This document shows, one piece after another, positions 35,651 to 46,726 of a stretch of 64,000 nucleotides of DNA. Under the pieces are notes generated by a model. That model did not search any database. It was not told the DNA's origin and saw nothing but the letters and a program-made list of their open reading frames with translations. A program made the position numbers and the translations under genes. This DNA comes from Aphelidium insulamus (lineage: Eukaryota; Aphelidiomycota; Aphelidea; Aphelidiaceae), in contig JAZDSV010000018.1 in the NCBI GenBank assembly GCA_036784855.1, forward strand, positions 124,001-188,000. Direction: 5' to 3'. Each line of letters opens with the position of its first letter. The stretch's first letter is position 1.

Positions 35651-38600
35651 ATGGACGCGCAACCGTTTGGTCGCTTCACGGCAATGCTGCACGCCACCGA
35701 TGAAGATACAGATGCAGGTATCGACGAGGTACACGGTGTGGAAGAGTTTACCGAGCTTCCACTAATGTCGGACCTGGCGCTGATGTCGGACCCAGCTGAC
35801 GGCACTTTGATACGCGACCCGAGCGGCACGCAGTCTTTCATCGATGATAGTCATCGTCACGTCATCGCAGATGATGAAATGGAGCACGTAGACACCACGG
35901 GGCGACACGAAGGAGTCGCCTCCGTCAGCGACGGTCCCGCGTTTTCATTTTCAGTCTTTGACAGCCAGCACATACATGGATACGACGTGGACCAGGATGA
36001 TAGGGACAACACGATCGGCAAAGCAGATCAGTCTGATGAAGCCAGTGACGCCGATTCGTTGTTCATTGAGGAAGCGGACGGTGGAGACGATGATGATAAT
36101 GCTGGGGAGATGAATGGGGAGCCATCATTAGCTCATGACGACGATGAAGACGCTGAAGCCGACGCGGAACTTCGTGAACTCGAAAAGGAACTTGGTTTTC
36201 GGACTATTGTCAAGGTTCGTATTTCAAGTATTAATAGTATAAGTATAAGTATCGTATTGAAAGTATCTTATTGAAGTTATATTTATGAAGCTAATGAGGT
36301 CTTATATAGACGTCCAAGCGCGGTCGTAAAAAGGGCAGCCGAGTGTCTTACTTGACGCCTGCCGGACAAAGAATGCTCGGCAACGCAAACCGGCTCTTCT
36401 TTGACAAGGACTACGACGCGGCCAAGGCGCAGCTACAGGAATTAATTCAGCTCTGTCCCAATGCACCCGACGGCTACCGCAACATGGCCATGCTGCACGA
36501 AGAAACTGGTGGCCACGACGAGGCCCTCATGCTTTATCTGGTTGCTGCTCACATGTGCCCAAGTGACGCGGCGCTGTGGCGTCAACTGGGTGTTAAATCG
36601 CGGCAAGCAGTTGAATATTATTTGATATCGTTTTTATTAATCATTGCAGGGAGAAGTCACTTACCACGCAAGCAATTTATTGTTATACGAAAGCATTACG
36701 CGCCGAACCAAACGATGTAGACACGCTGATCGAACGCTCGCTGCTCTATGTGGACGTCAATAGACGTGCAGCTGTAAGCATTCTACAGTTATTTTGCAGT
36801 TGATAAGCTGATGACAATATAGGCGCTTGACGGATTTAAGCGCGTGCTTACACTGGAACCGACCAATGTGAATGTGGCATATGAAGCTGCGACGCTCTAC
36901 GCAGAGACCAATGAAACGCAGGCTGCCATTGCCGTTATGGAATTGTTGTTGAAGGCAATGTGTGATGCGTCGGCATCTGATGATGAAAGCACGGCACTCT
37001 CGGTGATGGAACAGTGGAAACATCTTGGTGAAGCCGACTGCGGCCAGGAAATAACATTCGAATTCTTGCACCTGCTTGCCGAACTCTACCTGACAGCGGA
37101 ACGGCACCAAGATATCATACAGCTCGTGGAGTGCGGCAGTCGGTGTGTGTTGCGTCATCGCCGCGTGCGCAACTTGGACTTCAGCTTATTGCCGCTGGAT
37201 CTGCGCATAAAGTACGCCATCGGTCACATCATGGTGGGCAATGGCCGGTTAGCGGAGCCGCATGTGACTGCGCTACGTAGTCAGGCATCACCGTCAGAAG
37301 TGTTTGATCTGTATGTGGATGTTGCTAGTGCATATCACAGTGTTGGACAGCCAGCAGCCGCGCTGCCGTTCTACCAAGCACTACTCGGTGTGGAAAATGT
37401 CGCCAGTGACAGCCGGCACAAGATATTGCTTCGTACTGCGCAGTGCCACGCCGAGCTGAAGCAGTGGAGACATGCTGCTGATCGGTACGAGGAGTTATTG
37501 CGGAGTTCCGTGGCTGCCCGTCGCGGCGATTCCTTCACTATGGCTGCGCTGGCACAGTGCTATAACGAGTTGAAAGACGGTGCGGGGATGCGCCGGATTA
37601 AGCTGCTGGTGCAGAGCCAGGCTGTACTCGATGTTGACTTAAAGTTGAGTTCTACGACCGCTGGCAAACAGACCTCTGGTGCGGGTGTGCAATCACAGCA
37701 GGAAAAGGACTCACTATTTCTGTCCGAAGAGGCACGGCAATCCTCTTTGGATACAGATAAGCAAGCAACCGCGATTATACCTTCCAGTATAGCTGCCCGT
37801 CTAACTGCCATACCAACAACAATGGCGCCCGGCCGGCAACAGTCAGCGCAAGAAAATCGCCTTGCATTTGAGCAGGCCCGCGCGCTTTATAAATCTCTGG
37901 ATACTGCGACGCTTACTCCTCTGCGCCGCCTGCTAGCAGGCCTTGTCTTTCAGTTCCAAACCTCGGAATGTTTTTACCGCCAATGGAGCAAAAAGTACAA
38001 GCGATTTGTGATCAAGTGGGCTCCCGCAAATCCATCAACTGCACTCGACGGCAACAGACGGCGCGGAAAGGCCGCAGCGCAGTTGCGAAGAGATACTTAT
38101 AGTGACGAGGAGGATGACGCGGAATCTGGCGATGAAAATGATAACAACATGAGTGTTGACAGTGGTCGCGATGAGGAATTACTTGGATTGACGGGCGATG
38201 AATGGATTCAAGTGAACGTGATGAATATCAAAGTGTTGGCTGCGATTTCACGCCACTTGTCATCTGACAGTGACCGCCGAAATGTGCTGCACGAGGCCAG
38301 CGAGACTGCGGCGTCGACTGTGCGCTCCATCTATATGGGCATTTTTTTGGAACGGAGGCTGTGGTTCCGATTGATGGCATTGTCCATTGGTATGGCGGCT
38401 GGCGACAATCAGCTGGTCTACAACACTGCCCGTTGGTTCATGCGGCAGAACGCACGCAATGTCGACGTGCAGCGCATCTTTACAATGTGCATGTCTGCCA
38501 GCAGCGATGTGCAGCCATTGTTCTACCATCCAAACAACCAGAAACTGTTTCGACGGCTTGCGTACGTTGGCGTCGATGATTTGAATGCACCAAACTTCCA

Positions 38601-39129
38601 CGGCAGCCACGCCGGTCCGCACTTGCTGGCAATTCTCGGCTATGTGTACTCTCACACCCGCGCATTTAATCTGGCGATAGAAGCCTTCACAGCAGCTTGG
38701 CTCAAAGCGCCCGAAGACCCGGTGTTAAATCTTTGTCTGGGCAAAGAGTACCTCGGTCGCATTACCAACCGACGTAACACTGACAAAAACACCGACATTG
38801 TACGTGGATTTGCCTTCATGCTGCGCTACAAAGAGTGTCGACGACGGCAAACACGAGACAGCCAATGTGCCGTCTGGTTCAAGCAGGAGACAGAATACAA
38901 TTTGGCGCGCGCATTCCATGCCATAAGCTTTTTCCACCTGGCTGCCCGTCACTACGAAGCGGCACTGGCTCTCAGTAGGTCCGCGGAGGCGTCCAGTGGC
39001 GAGGCAGCTACTCTGCGTTCGCGCTATGATCTGGCGGGCGAGGCTGCATACAACTTGTCCTTGATATACTTTGAAACGGGAAACCTGGCCCGTGCGCGTG
39101 ATGTACTTCTTGAATACTCTGTTGTGTGA
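35651..39129 (+). CDS. TFC4: TFIIIC TPR subunit (Tfc4/Sfc4/GTF3C3)
   Basis: Exons join(35651..36214, 36310..36602, 36650..36773, 36823..39129), giving 1,095 aa. An acidic N-terminus of about 180 residues precedes KRGRKK and TPR arrays (ANRLFFDKDYDAAKAQLQEL, QAIYCYTKALRAEPNDVDT, ALDGFKRVLTLEPTNVNVA). A low-complexity acidic insertion (DEEDDAESGDENDNN) and further TPRs follow toward the C-terminus (LNLCLGKEYLGRITNRRN). Tfc4 bridges TFIIIC bound to tRNA genes with TFIIIB. Intron 2 (36603-36649) must begin GCAAGC: this gives WRQLGVKSREKSLTTQAIYC, gap-free against human GTF3C3, while GT sites nearby are out of phase. Confidence 0.94.
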
Positions 39130-39482
39130 AATAGATTGATATAGCTGCAGGATGAAGTTAAGGCAAATGTCCCTAAATAGGCAACGCCATGAACATTGAT
39201 AACACAACGCCTGTTGCCAACACGACCCTCTGCACTTGCTCTGCCCCAAGCTCGTACATTTATTTGTCAGATAGCTGTATTATACATTTTCTCGGCGCCG
39301 CGGTACGTGATTTTAGCTTTGGTGGTCACGTTCCTGCCGGTGGCCCGCAAGTATAACTACGAGGCAAGTCTGGTGTAACCTCTCACACGCGCTTACTGTC
39401 GCAGGGTTTACCACGCACTGTGGCTAACCTGCCCGCGCTTTCCGCAGGGTCTCTCAACTTCTACGCCTTTCGCGATTTTATC

Positions 39483-40829
39483 ATGTTGGCTTCGCAGCGG
39501 AACCCCCTTGCCTTGCTGACCTGCGTGGCTGTTGCGCAGATTGTACTCCTTATCGTGTTTAATGGGCTGTATCACTATCATGGTCACGTGACGCCCGAGT
39601 TGAAGACAAGTTACGATTCTAACCAGACCGTTTTTCGCCAGAGTTCAGATTCCGGCCAAGGTAAAAACTTGTGGCTACCACTGGCTGTTCTCATATGCAT
39701 TTCAGGAGAGATATTGCCGCGGCGTCCATCTATTCTCCAGCATCCAGGATTTCCACCTGGCACGAGCTTCGATTTTGTCTTGAATCATCCAATGGTGACC
39801 AAGGCATTCGCTGACTTCAACCCGCCCCGCCCACCATATTGCCCTGACCGATATCTCGCCACGGCTTCGTACGGATATTTCAACAACATGCTGCTTATAC
39901 TTGTTCGTCAATTGATTTTGGGGGCAATGATGAATCGGACCGTTATTGTGTCTGACGACAAGATCTACACGTACTTGAACGTCAGCAATCTATGCGTCAC
40001 GATGGAGTGGAAACATGACGCCATCCAAGCGATGCCAAAAACTATCGGCTACGTACCCAACATCGTTCATGATCTCAACGAGCCGGATTATAACGACTTT
40101 TATGGCGTGCCGTTGCAGAAAATTACTCTGCTGCCTCGCGACTACGTGCGCAATGGGTTAAAGTGGCCGCGGCTCGGAGCGGTTGCATCTGCCGCTATCA
40201 AACTAGTCGACCCTGATTATCCTCTGATTTACTTTCGACTGCTGTTCTTCACCATCGTGCCCCGTTCACTGTTTCTCAGTGTGATGAGGGAACTGCCGTA
40301 CGTCAATACACCGATTGCTGTCGCCAAAAAGTTCATCAGCGACACATTTGGTAACAGGCCCTACTTGGCTCTGCACTTTCGAAACTTTGACGGCTCGTGC
40401 ATGTTTGCCGCCAATACAGACCTTACGGAGGAAGTCAAGACGTTTCACGACGAGTACTGCTCTTTCGAGGTGAAGTTTGTCGAGAAGTGGCTCAAGGCCA
40501 AGGAGCCGACACTGGAATTGAAGGACCTACAAATCTTCTTTGCCGGCGACTCTCAGACACCAGAAATTGAAAAAGTCTGGCGAGAAATGCCGAATGTCCA
40601 TTCGTACGCGCCTCAGCCCAATGATCCGCCACACTTCCCCAGTTATGTGGACAGCTATATCTTGTCGAGATCAAAGTGGATTTTGGTTCATCCGTTCTCG
40701 ACTTTTGGCTCTGCCGCTGTTGCTAGGAGTTTAATACGAGATGACGGAAAAGAACCGGCGATTCTCTTGGCTCCCCGCACAAATGGCACAGAATTTTCCG
40801 AGATTTACATTGAACGTGATGATGCTTAA
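39483..40829 (+). CDS. O-fucosyltransferase-like type II membrane protein
   Basis: Starting at ATG 39483 the protein has a short cytosolic tail, a membrane anchor (ALLTCVAVAQIVLLIVF), a stem, and a lumenal domain. That domain carries YGYFNNMLLILVRQLILG, YLALHFRNFDGSC, LQIFFAGDSQTPEIEKV and DSYILSRSKWILVHPFSTFG, the three-block pattern of GDP-fucose O-fucosyltransferase-type enzymes (HFR motif, late donor-binding motifs). Bases 39661-39705 look like a 45-nt stopless intron (GTAAAA...TTTCAG); removing it deletes a spurious hydrophobic segment and leaves about 433 aa. Upstream, a phase-compatible exon ending at a GCAAGT donor (39364) may extend the N-terminus, so the 5' end is unresolved. Acceptor substrate unknown. 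Confidence 0.8.
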   Translation: MLASQRNPLALLTCVAVAQIVLLIVFNGLYHYHGHVTPELKTSYDSNQTVFRQSSDSGQGKNLWLPLAVLICISGEILPRRPSILQHPGFPPGTSFDFVLNHPMVTKAFADFNPPRPPYCPDRYLATASYGYFNNMLLILVRQLILGAMMNRTVIVSDDKIYTYLNVSNLCVTMEWKHDAIQAMPKTIGYVPNIVHDLNEPDYNDFYGVPLQKITLLPRDYVRNGLKWPRLGAVASAAIKLVDPDYPLIYFRLLFFTIVPRSLFLSVMRELPYVNTPIAVAKKFISDTFGNRPYLALHFRNFDGSCMFAANTDLTEEVKTFHDEYCSFEVKFVEKWLKAKEPTLELKDLQIFFAGDSQTPEIEKVWREMPNVHSYAPQPNDPPHFPSYVDSYILSRSKWILVHPFSTFGSAAVARSLIRDDGKEPAILLAPRTNGTEFSEIYIERDDA

Positions 40830-40911
40830 ATCCATTTAAGTCATTAGGCAAATACATTCATACTCGTTCATGGATAATTATTGCAAAGTATATAATGTAT
40901 TTACTGCACAG

Positions 40912-42452
40912 TCACCTCTGCCCGCCCAGCGAGTAGTGATAGAAGAGCAGTTCATAATTGTCGAAATCGTAGATGATCTTGTCACGCCGAGTGTACGCCC
41001 CGTGCCTGCTGCCTATCGGGAGTACGGCCGTGATACGCGGCGCCACCAGTGTCCCGTGCGCCAGTGCCGCAATCACCGGGTCGGGCTGCGATGCCTGCCT
41101 GCCGCGCTCCTCCACAAACGTGGCCAGACTGCCCTTCTCGGAGAAGAGCGTCACGGTGAACTGGGCCGGCTGAAAGATGTTTAGCACGGCGGTGACAATC
41201 TCCGAGTAGGAGGCGTAGGTAGCGCAAATGTCGGCGGCGGCGGCATTCGGCGACAGTAGCGCGGCCGGCGGAATGTTGGTCTCGAAACTGGCGTAGGAGA
41301 AACCCTGCTCCGGTGTCACGTGCACCGTAAAGTAGCCGGCGCCGGGCACCAAACCGTTGCACGAGTAGCCGCACGGATCAAACAGGTGGTCGTCAATGCT
41401 GGCGGATGGATAAATCTTTTGCAGCTCGCGGGTCTGCTCAACAGCAGCATGTAAGCATATGTTGTAGGTGATATAGATATTAGTATAGAATACACAAGTT
41501 ACTTGCCACTAGCGGCACACCATTGGCATCGCACGCCCACTCTTTCCAAAACTTGGCGGCGGTGACAGAGTCCAGCGCGCACATTAGAATCTCCAGCGTG
41601 TGGTCCACTTGACAGCCGGCAGCAGCAGCTGGCGGCAGTGCCACGGCCAACGGCATCTCAACCCCAATATGGGCCAGCTCTGCCGACGCGGCATCAGCCT
41701 CCCACAGGAAGCAGTACCAGTGATCGCCGTTAGTCTTGCCGACCACGTACGCCGACCCGCCGCCAAAACGCGCACTCAGCCAGTCCACCTCGTCGTTCCA
41801 GTTGGAGTGCGGGTAGAGCTGGCGGTCGGGGAACATGAAGGACTTGCGCGAGTAGAACGCGTACTCCATGCGCCCCGCGAGACCCACGGCGGAGGCCAGT
41901 TGCAACAGCCGGTCCAGACAGAGTAGCAGTGTGGTGGTGCCGCACGTCTTCAAGATGATTTTGTGCGGGTAGATGAACATGGAGCTCTCGCTGAGCAAGT
42001 ACGCGTCCACGCCGCCGTGTGTCAGCACGCTCAGCACCTCGCACTTGACCAAGCGCAGCATGGACTTCCACTCGTCCAGGCTGTGCATGTGAGGGGTACT
42101 TATACGTGTGTGAGTGTGTGAGTGTGTGGGCACGTACCTAACACGTCGCAGGCCGTGCCTTACATCATCCCCATCATCCCCCAGATCGGTGTCAGAGTGC
42201 AGCGGCCGGAACCACACCTCCAGCAGCTTCTCGGGGCCCTGCGTGTGCGACGGCAGGCGTGTGAGGGAGACGCGTCGCGGGTACTAGATACAGTACACAC
42301 AGACACACCTCAAAGCCCGTGCATGTGGCAACCTGGGCACACTCGCTGTCAGTACCACCCACCGCCAGCGCCGAGTCCCCCCGCACAACAACAGCCGGCA
42401 CCACCAATGCCGATGCCGAAGACGTGTCAGCAACGACGCGCGGATCAATCAT
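40912..42452 (-). CDS. SPE2: S-adenosylmethionine decarboxylase proenzyme
   Basis: Exons complement(join(40912..41433, 41507..42080, 42138..42238, 42309..42452)), giving 446 aa. Landmarks: GFEGPEKLLEVWF, the self-cleavage site LLSESSMF (pyruvoyl-forming Ser about residue 115), IILKTCGTTTLL, RKSFMFPDRQLYPH, FDPCGYSCNGL and FSYASFETNIP. It makes decarboxylated SAM for spermidine synthesis. Intron 3 (41434-41506) begins GCAAGT, the only donor in phase 0 that keeps the frame. About 48 residues precede the usual N-terminus. The ATG lies only 8 nt after the stop of SPT3 on the same strand. Confidence 0.95.
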
Positions 42453-42460
42453 GTGTCTAT

Positions 42461-43762
42461 TCAGATCAGTGTCACGCGTGCCTTGAAGCGGTGCCCGGTG
42501 AACAGTGCCATCACAGCTTTGCCGTGGTTGCGCACGGTGTCGTGGTCGGCGCTGCCGCCACCGCCTTCTCCACTGCCGCCAGTGGCCAGTACGGCAAACT
42601 CGTCGCGCTGCAGACGCCGGTACGCTTCGTGTACGTGCACCGGCGTGATGGGCGTGCGCTCGTTGGGCGAGGTGAACAGTGTGGTTTCCGTGTTGGTCTG
42701 CTGGCGCAATATCTGCGTCACCCGGGCCAGTATGGGGTTGGGGTGTGTTGAGGCGGTGGCCGGCGTGCCCAGCGCAGTATTTACGGCGTGGCTACTGTCG
42801 TGGGCATTAGCGGTGGTTGAGGTGTCTGCAGCGTCTGCCCCTGCCGCAAAACCGCCACCGTCCATCTCGGCCTTGACGCACAGACACTGCTCCGTTATCG
42901 CGCGCACCAGCTCATAGCCTGCAATAAATGTTATATTGAGGAATCAAACTAAAAGTAGACAGACACATTATAGCATTCACTGACACATAAAGCCCAGAAT
43001 GTCCAAGAGATCGTTGGTGGGCCGCATGCCGGTTTGTTCTTCGATTGCGAGCCATTCACGGAACCTTGCCGGTTTCTTGTAGGTGAAGGAGGCTTGTCGG
43101 CACTCGGCATAGTCAATGTATTCATCGTGCGTCATTGCCAGTGTTATGGAGTCGGCCAGGCGCAGTCGCCGCTGTGTGGATGCTTGGAATTCCCTGGCCT
43201 CGTCGTCATCGTCAGCATCGCTCGGTCTGCCATCCTCATCCTCCTCCTCATCGCTGTACAAGTCCACCAGATCGTCAAACTGGTCCAGCAGCTATCATCC
43301 TGGATAAAATTCCCAAATGATAAGTACAGCCATATATAGTAACTTACGTTCCACGCGAGCCGAATCTTTTGTCGGCGGGCCGACTGTTGCGCCTGCCGGT
43401 CGCGCTTCAGTGATGCACCGCCAGTTTCGGTATCGCCCAGCTCCAGTTCATCTGCGCCCACTGCGTCCAGAGCGTCATCGCCGCCGGCAGGAACTGCGCC
43501 GCCACCCACAACCGGTGCAGCACCGCTCCCCGTTCTATTGGCAATTTTGCGCACCTTTCTCCATCCCAAGTAAGCCATCAGTCGGGCCACCTGTGACATT
43601 AAACAATACATACATACAATACAAATGTATATCCACACATATATAGATCCACATACACATACACACACACACATATACATACATACATACATCCAACTAC
43701 ATACATACATACATACACACATACACACACACACACACACACATATACATACACACATACAT

Positions 43763-43820
<58 letters not shown>

Positions 43821-44775
43821 ATACATACATACATACATACATACATACACACACACTACATTCAACTATAGACATACATACATACATACATACAAACATA
43901 CACACATTAAACTATAGACATACATACATTCCCACTATATAGATAAGTATCTACCCATATACACATATATATATACAACGATATACAACCATTTAAAGAC
44001 ACACCTTCATGCGATCGCGCCGGATGAGAAAGATGAGATCTTCGTGGTTAAAGTTGCGACTGCCACGACGACGAGCCACTTGCGCCGCACAAATCAGTAT
44101 CTCCACCATTTGTGCGCGCACAATGTGCTCCACCAGCATCACGGTAGCCGGCAGGGGGTGTCGCACCTCGCCAAACGTGTACATCATCTGGCTGATCTCG
44201 GTCTGATACTTCAACAGCTGATGCTGTTGTGGATGCTGTTGTTGCTGCTGTTGCGGATTAGACTGATGATGGAGCATTATTTGGCTGGAGTGTTGATGCA
44301 GGTCGGGCGCCATGGATGATGAAGACATGCGCGTGTACTGGTCGTCGTAGGAGGGTCGCATGGGTCGCTGCTCGCGGGGTGGAGACGCGGCCGCCGGCGC
44401 CGACATCTGGAGCTGCATGCGCAACTGTTGCTGCTGCTGTGCCGACAGCGACGCATACACGGCCGACACGCCATTGCCGTACTGTGTCTGCTGCTGTTGT
44501 TGTTGTTGCTGTTGTTGCTGTTGAAGCTGCTCCAGCTGCTGCTGTTGCTGCAGGTGCTGATAATGCTGCTGTTGTTGGAGCTGGTGCATTTGCTGCAGCT
44601 GGTGGAGCTGTGTCTGCCGCGATGACGGCGACCCATTCACGCTCTCTGTACCGGATGCCGAGCCAGCGCGTGGTTGACCCCTGTCACCGCCATGCAAGTA
44701 CGGCGACCGCTGCTGCAGGTGTTGTTGCTGCTGCTGTTGCTGCTGCTGTTGAATCGGCGGCGGCGAGTAGCTCAT
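42461..44775 (-). CDS. SPT3: Spt3, SAGA-complex histone-fold subunit
   Basis: Exons complement(join(42461..42918, 42985..43291, 43348..43590, 44005..44775)), giving 592 aa. The N-terminal 180 residues are dominated by Gln (several polyQ runs) and Ser/Pro. Then the Spt3 histone fold: YQTEISQMMYTFGEVRHPLP, VEHIVRAQMVEILI, NFNHEDLIFLIRRDRMKVAR. The acidic middle (YSDEEEDEDGRPSDADDDDE) leads to the conserved FREWLAIEEQTGMRPTNDLL and ILGFMCYELVRAITEQ. Spt3 links SAGA to TBP. The polyQ N-terminus is longer than in yeast Spt3 (337 aa). Intron 1 (43591-44004, 414 nt) is the longest in the window and holds a microsatellite. Confidence 0.95.
43610..43980. repeat. compound (CA)n/(CATA)n microsatellite in SPT3 intron 1
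   Basis: Roughly 370 bp alternating between ACAC and ACATACAT tracts, on the + strand almost free of G. It produces long meaningless Cys/Val and His/Thr reading frames on the two strands. Confidence 0.95.
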
Positions 44776-44889
44776 TGTGATTAAATATTATTATTGATCG
44801 GCGACAGACAGCGCCACATGCATGTACATGTATTATGTAAAAGTATATTATGGTGAGAGTGTCGGATGGATGGATAAAGATCACTTGGA

Positions 44890-45914
44890 CTAGGTCTGCC
44901 CATGCAGTGTGATCGCATTGCCTGCATGGTCTAGAAACATCGACGAAAACTGAACAAAAGCACCAGCGACCACGAATGCATTGAAAGCTGCTCTCCAACC
45001 CATCGTGAACAGCAATATCGGCGTGGCTACGGCAGCCATCGCGGCACTGGCGAGAAATATCATTGATGCAACAATTCTGTGCTGGTATTTTACAGACATG
45101 CTTTTCACGCCCTCGTGCGACGATTCGACTTTAATCGGGGTGCCGGAATAATAGGTATTGTTCTTTAGTATGAATGCAATGTCAGCCATACTGCACTTTC
45201 CCCAGAAACAAGTGCGTCCCTTTTTGAGACAACGCGGTATTTTCGTGCACTCGGATGTCTTTTTTACGCACTGGCCAAACTTTTCAAAGTCGGGCGAACC
45301 GGCGCGGCAACTTGTCAAAAGAAGCCGCGCATGATTTTGCCGCCGCAAATCCTCTTCTTCAACTGCACTAGTGTTGAAAAAGTTGCAAGAATCAAGTTTC
45401 TTCTCGACCGCATCGCACAGCCCATTGCACGCGGTAAAGTTGGCTGAGAGCAGTATTGCCATTGACTCTTTGAATCTTGCCACAGAAACGTTCTGATGGT
45501 CTATGTATGCGTATGCGGCCGTCAGATGGATACAAGAGCAAGATATACACGACTATATATATGCAACGGTATCTCACCATTGTAGTAGATGGGGCCAATG
45601 TTGAACAAGCTTAGACTGACATTGCCCACGGTGGTGTGATTCATATTGCGCAACCCGTTCGCGACTTCCGTAGAGTTTAGCGCGCCATCGTGATTCCCGT
45701 CCATCGCTTCCACCTGGGCCGCAATAACGTCGACGGCATCCTGTCCGGGATACAGCACGGCCGCCAGAGTGGTGTTGGTGGCTGGACCGTCGCCCGGCTT
45801 GCAGAACGCGTCGTCTATGCTTGCCGATGCCTGGGCAACAGCTTCTGCATTAGCGCAGCTGGCCAGCAACCCGATGCCGATGAGGGCGCAGCTGAACAAT
45901 AAATTGCAAATCAT
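44890..45914 (-). CDS. secreted/membrane protein with one EF-hand
   Basis: Exons complement(join(44890..45500, 45578..45914)), giving 315 aa. Signal peptide MICNLLFSCALIGIGLLASC. A canonical EF-hand loop, DGNHDGALNSTE, appears at about residue 75. The Cys-rich middle is lumenal (FTACNGLCDAVEKKLDSC, KKTSECTKIPRCLKKGRTC). Two hydrophobic helices lie near the C-terminus (ASMIFLASAAMAAVATPILL; AAFNAFVVAGAFVQF). Upstream in-frame sequence lacks a better ATG. I do not recognise the family. A calcium-binding wall or endomembrane protein is plausible. It heads a run of three small secretory genes. Confidence 0.75.
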
Positions 45915-46131
45915 ACGCGCAGAACGGATAACAAGGCGTCGAAAGAATAGGAAAAGTCGCGCCACTTTTCTTTTGTGGCGCAATTTGCATGAAAGGAAAA
46001 ACGGAACGGACAACAGTTAAATATTTACGGCGCATTCCGTATCCAATAATGCTTTTCCGGCGCAGTACTGAGCGCTTTCCAATATAGATACGTACATGGG
46101 GAGTCGCCGGAATGGGACCAGAAAGGTTTTT

Positions 46132-46671
46132 CTATATAAGCGAAAAAATTGCGGCCACAATTATCGTCAGCACCGTAGAATCACACTCGACTAATGCCGC
46201 TGCAGAGTTGTAGCCAAACAGCTCAGAGCGCAACTGACACGTGCCCATCTCCGCAGAGTCCAGTATCATTACGCACGCGTACTCTGCACCGCAGCCGGTT
46301 GCATTCGATGCCTGACACGGACGCAATGCCTGATCGTCGGTATTATTATTTGCTGGTGATGGCGGTGGCAGCGGTGATGGCGGCATCCTGGGTTTCATCG
46401 GTGGAGGCGGCGGCTCGGGTACTGTGGGCGGCGGTGGGGGTCGTGGAGCCGCATTGGGGCCACCCGGGGCGGATGGAGGCGGTGATGGGGGTGGTGATGG
46501 TGGGCGCTGCACGGACAGAGGCGCGGGGGACGCGGTGACGCACACTCCACTGACGCACCACTGGCCAGCAGCGCAACTCGTGCACGCAACAGAGGAGTTG
46601 GTACCAGTTGCAGCCGAGGCAGCCGATGCGTACAAGGCGCTGATCAGTAACGCGACGCGCCACGGCCACAT
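46132..46671 (-). CDS. secreted proline-rich protein with GPI-like tail
   Basis: 179 aa, single exon. Signal peptide MWPWRVALLISALYASAASA. Short Cys module (VACTSCAAGQWCVSGVCV), a 50-residue Pro/Ser hinge (PPSPPPSPPPSAPGG and similar), a second Cys segment (PCQASNATGCGAEYACV) and a hydrophobic C-terminus (STVLTIIVAAIFSLI) suited to GPI attachment. Architecture matches the neighbour at 47121; the Cys modules are similar in size, so they may be distant paralogues. Cell-wall or surface role inferred. Confidence 0.7.
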   Translation of the reverse strand: MWPWRVALLISALYASAASAATGTNSSVACTSCAAGQWCVSGVCVTASPAPLSVQRPPSPPPSPPPSAPGGPNAAPRPPPPPTVPEPPPPPMKPRMPPSPLPPPSPANNNTDDQALRPCQASNATGCGAEYACVMILDSAEMGTCQLRSELFGYNSAAALVECDSTVLTIIVAAIFSLI

Positions 46672-46726
46672 GGAGTTAATTGCTTGATTGCGCGGTGCAG
46701 GAAATTCAATATGTTATTTAATTCTC

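Noticed and set aside
43599-43942. Long His/Thr- and Cys/Val-rich reading frames on both strands
   Set aside because: They are translations of a CA/CATA microsatellite inside an SPT3 intron.
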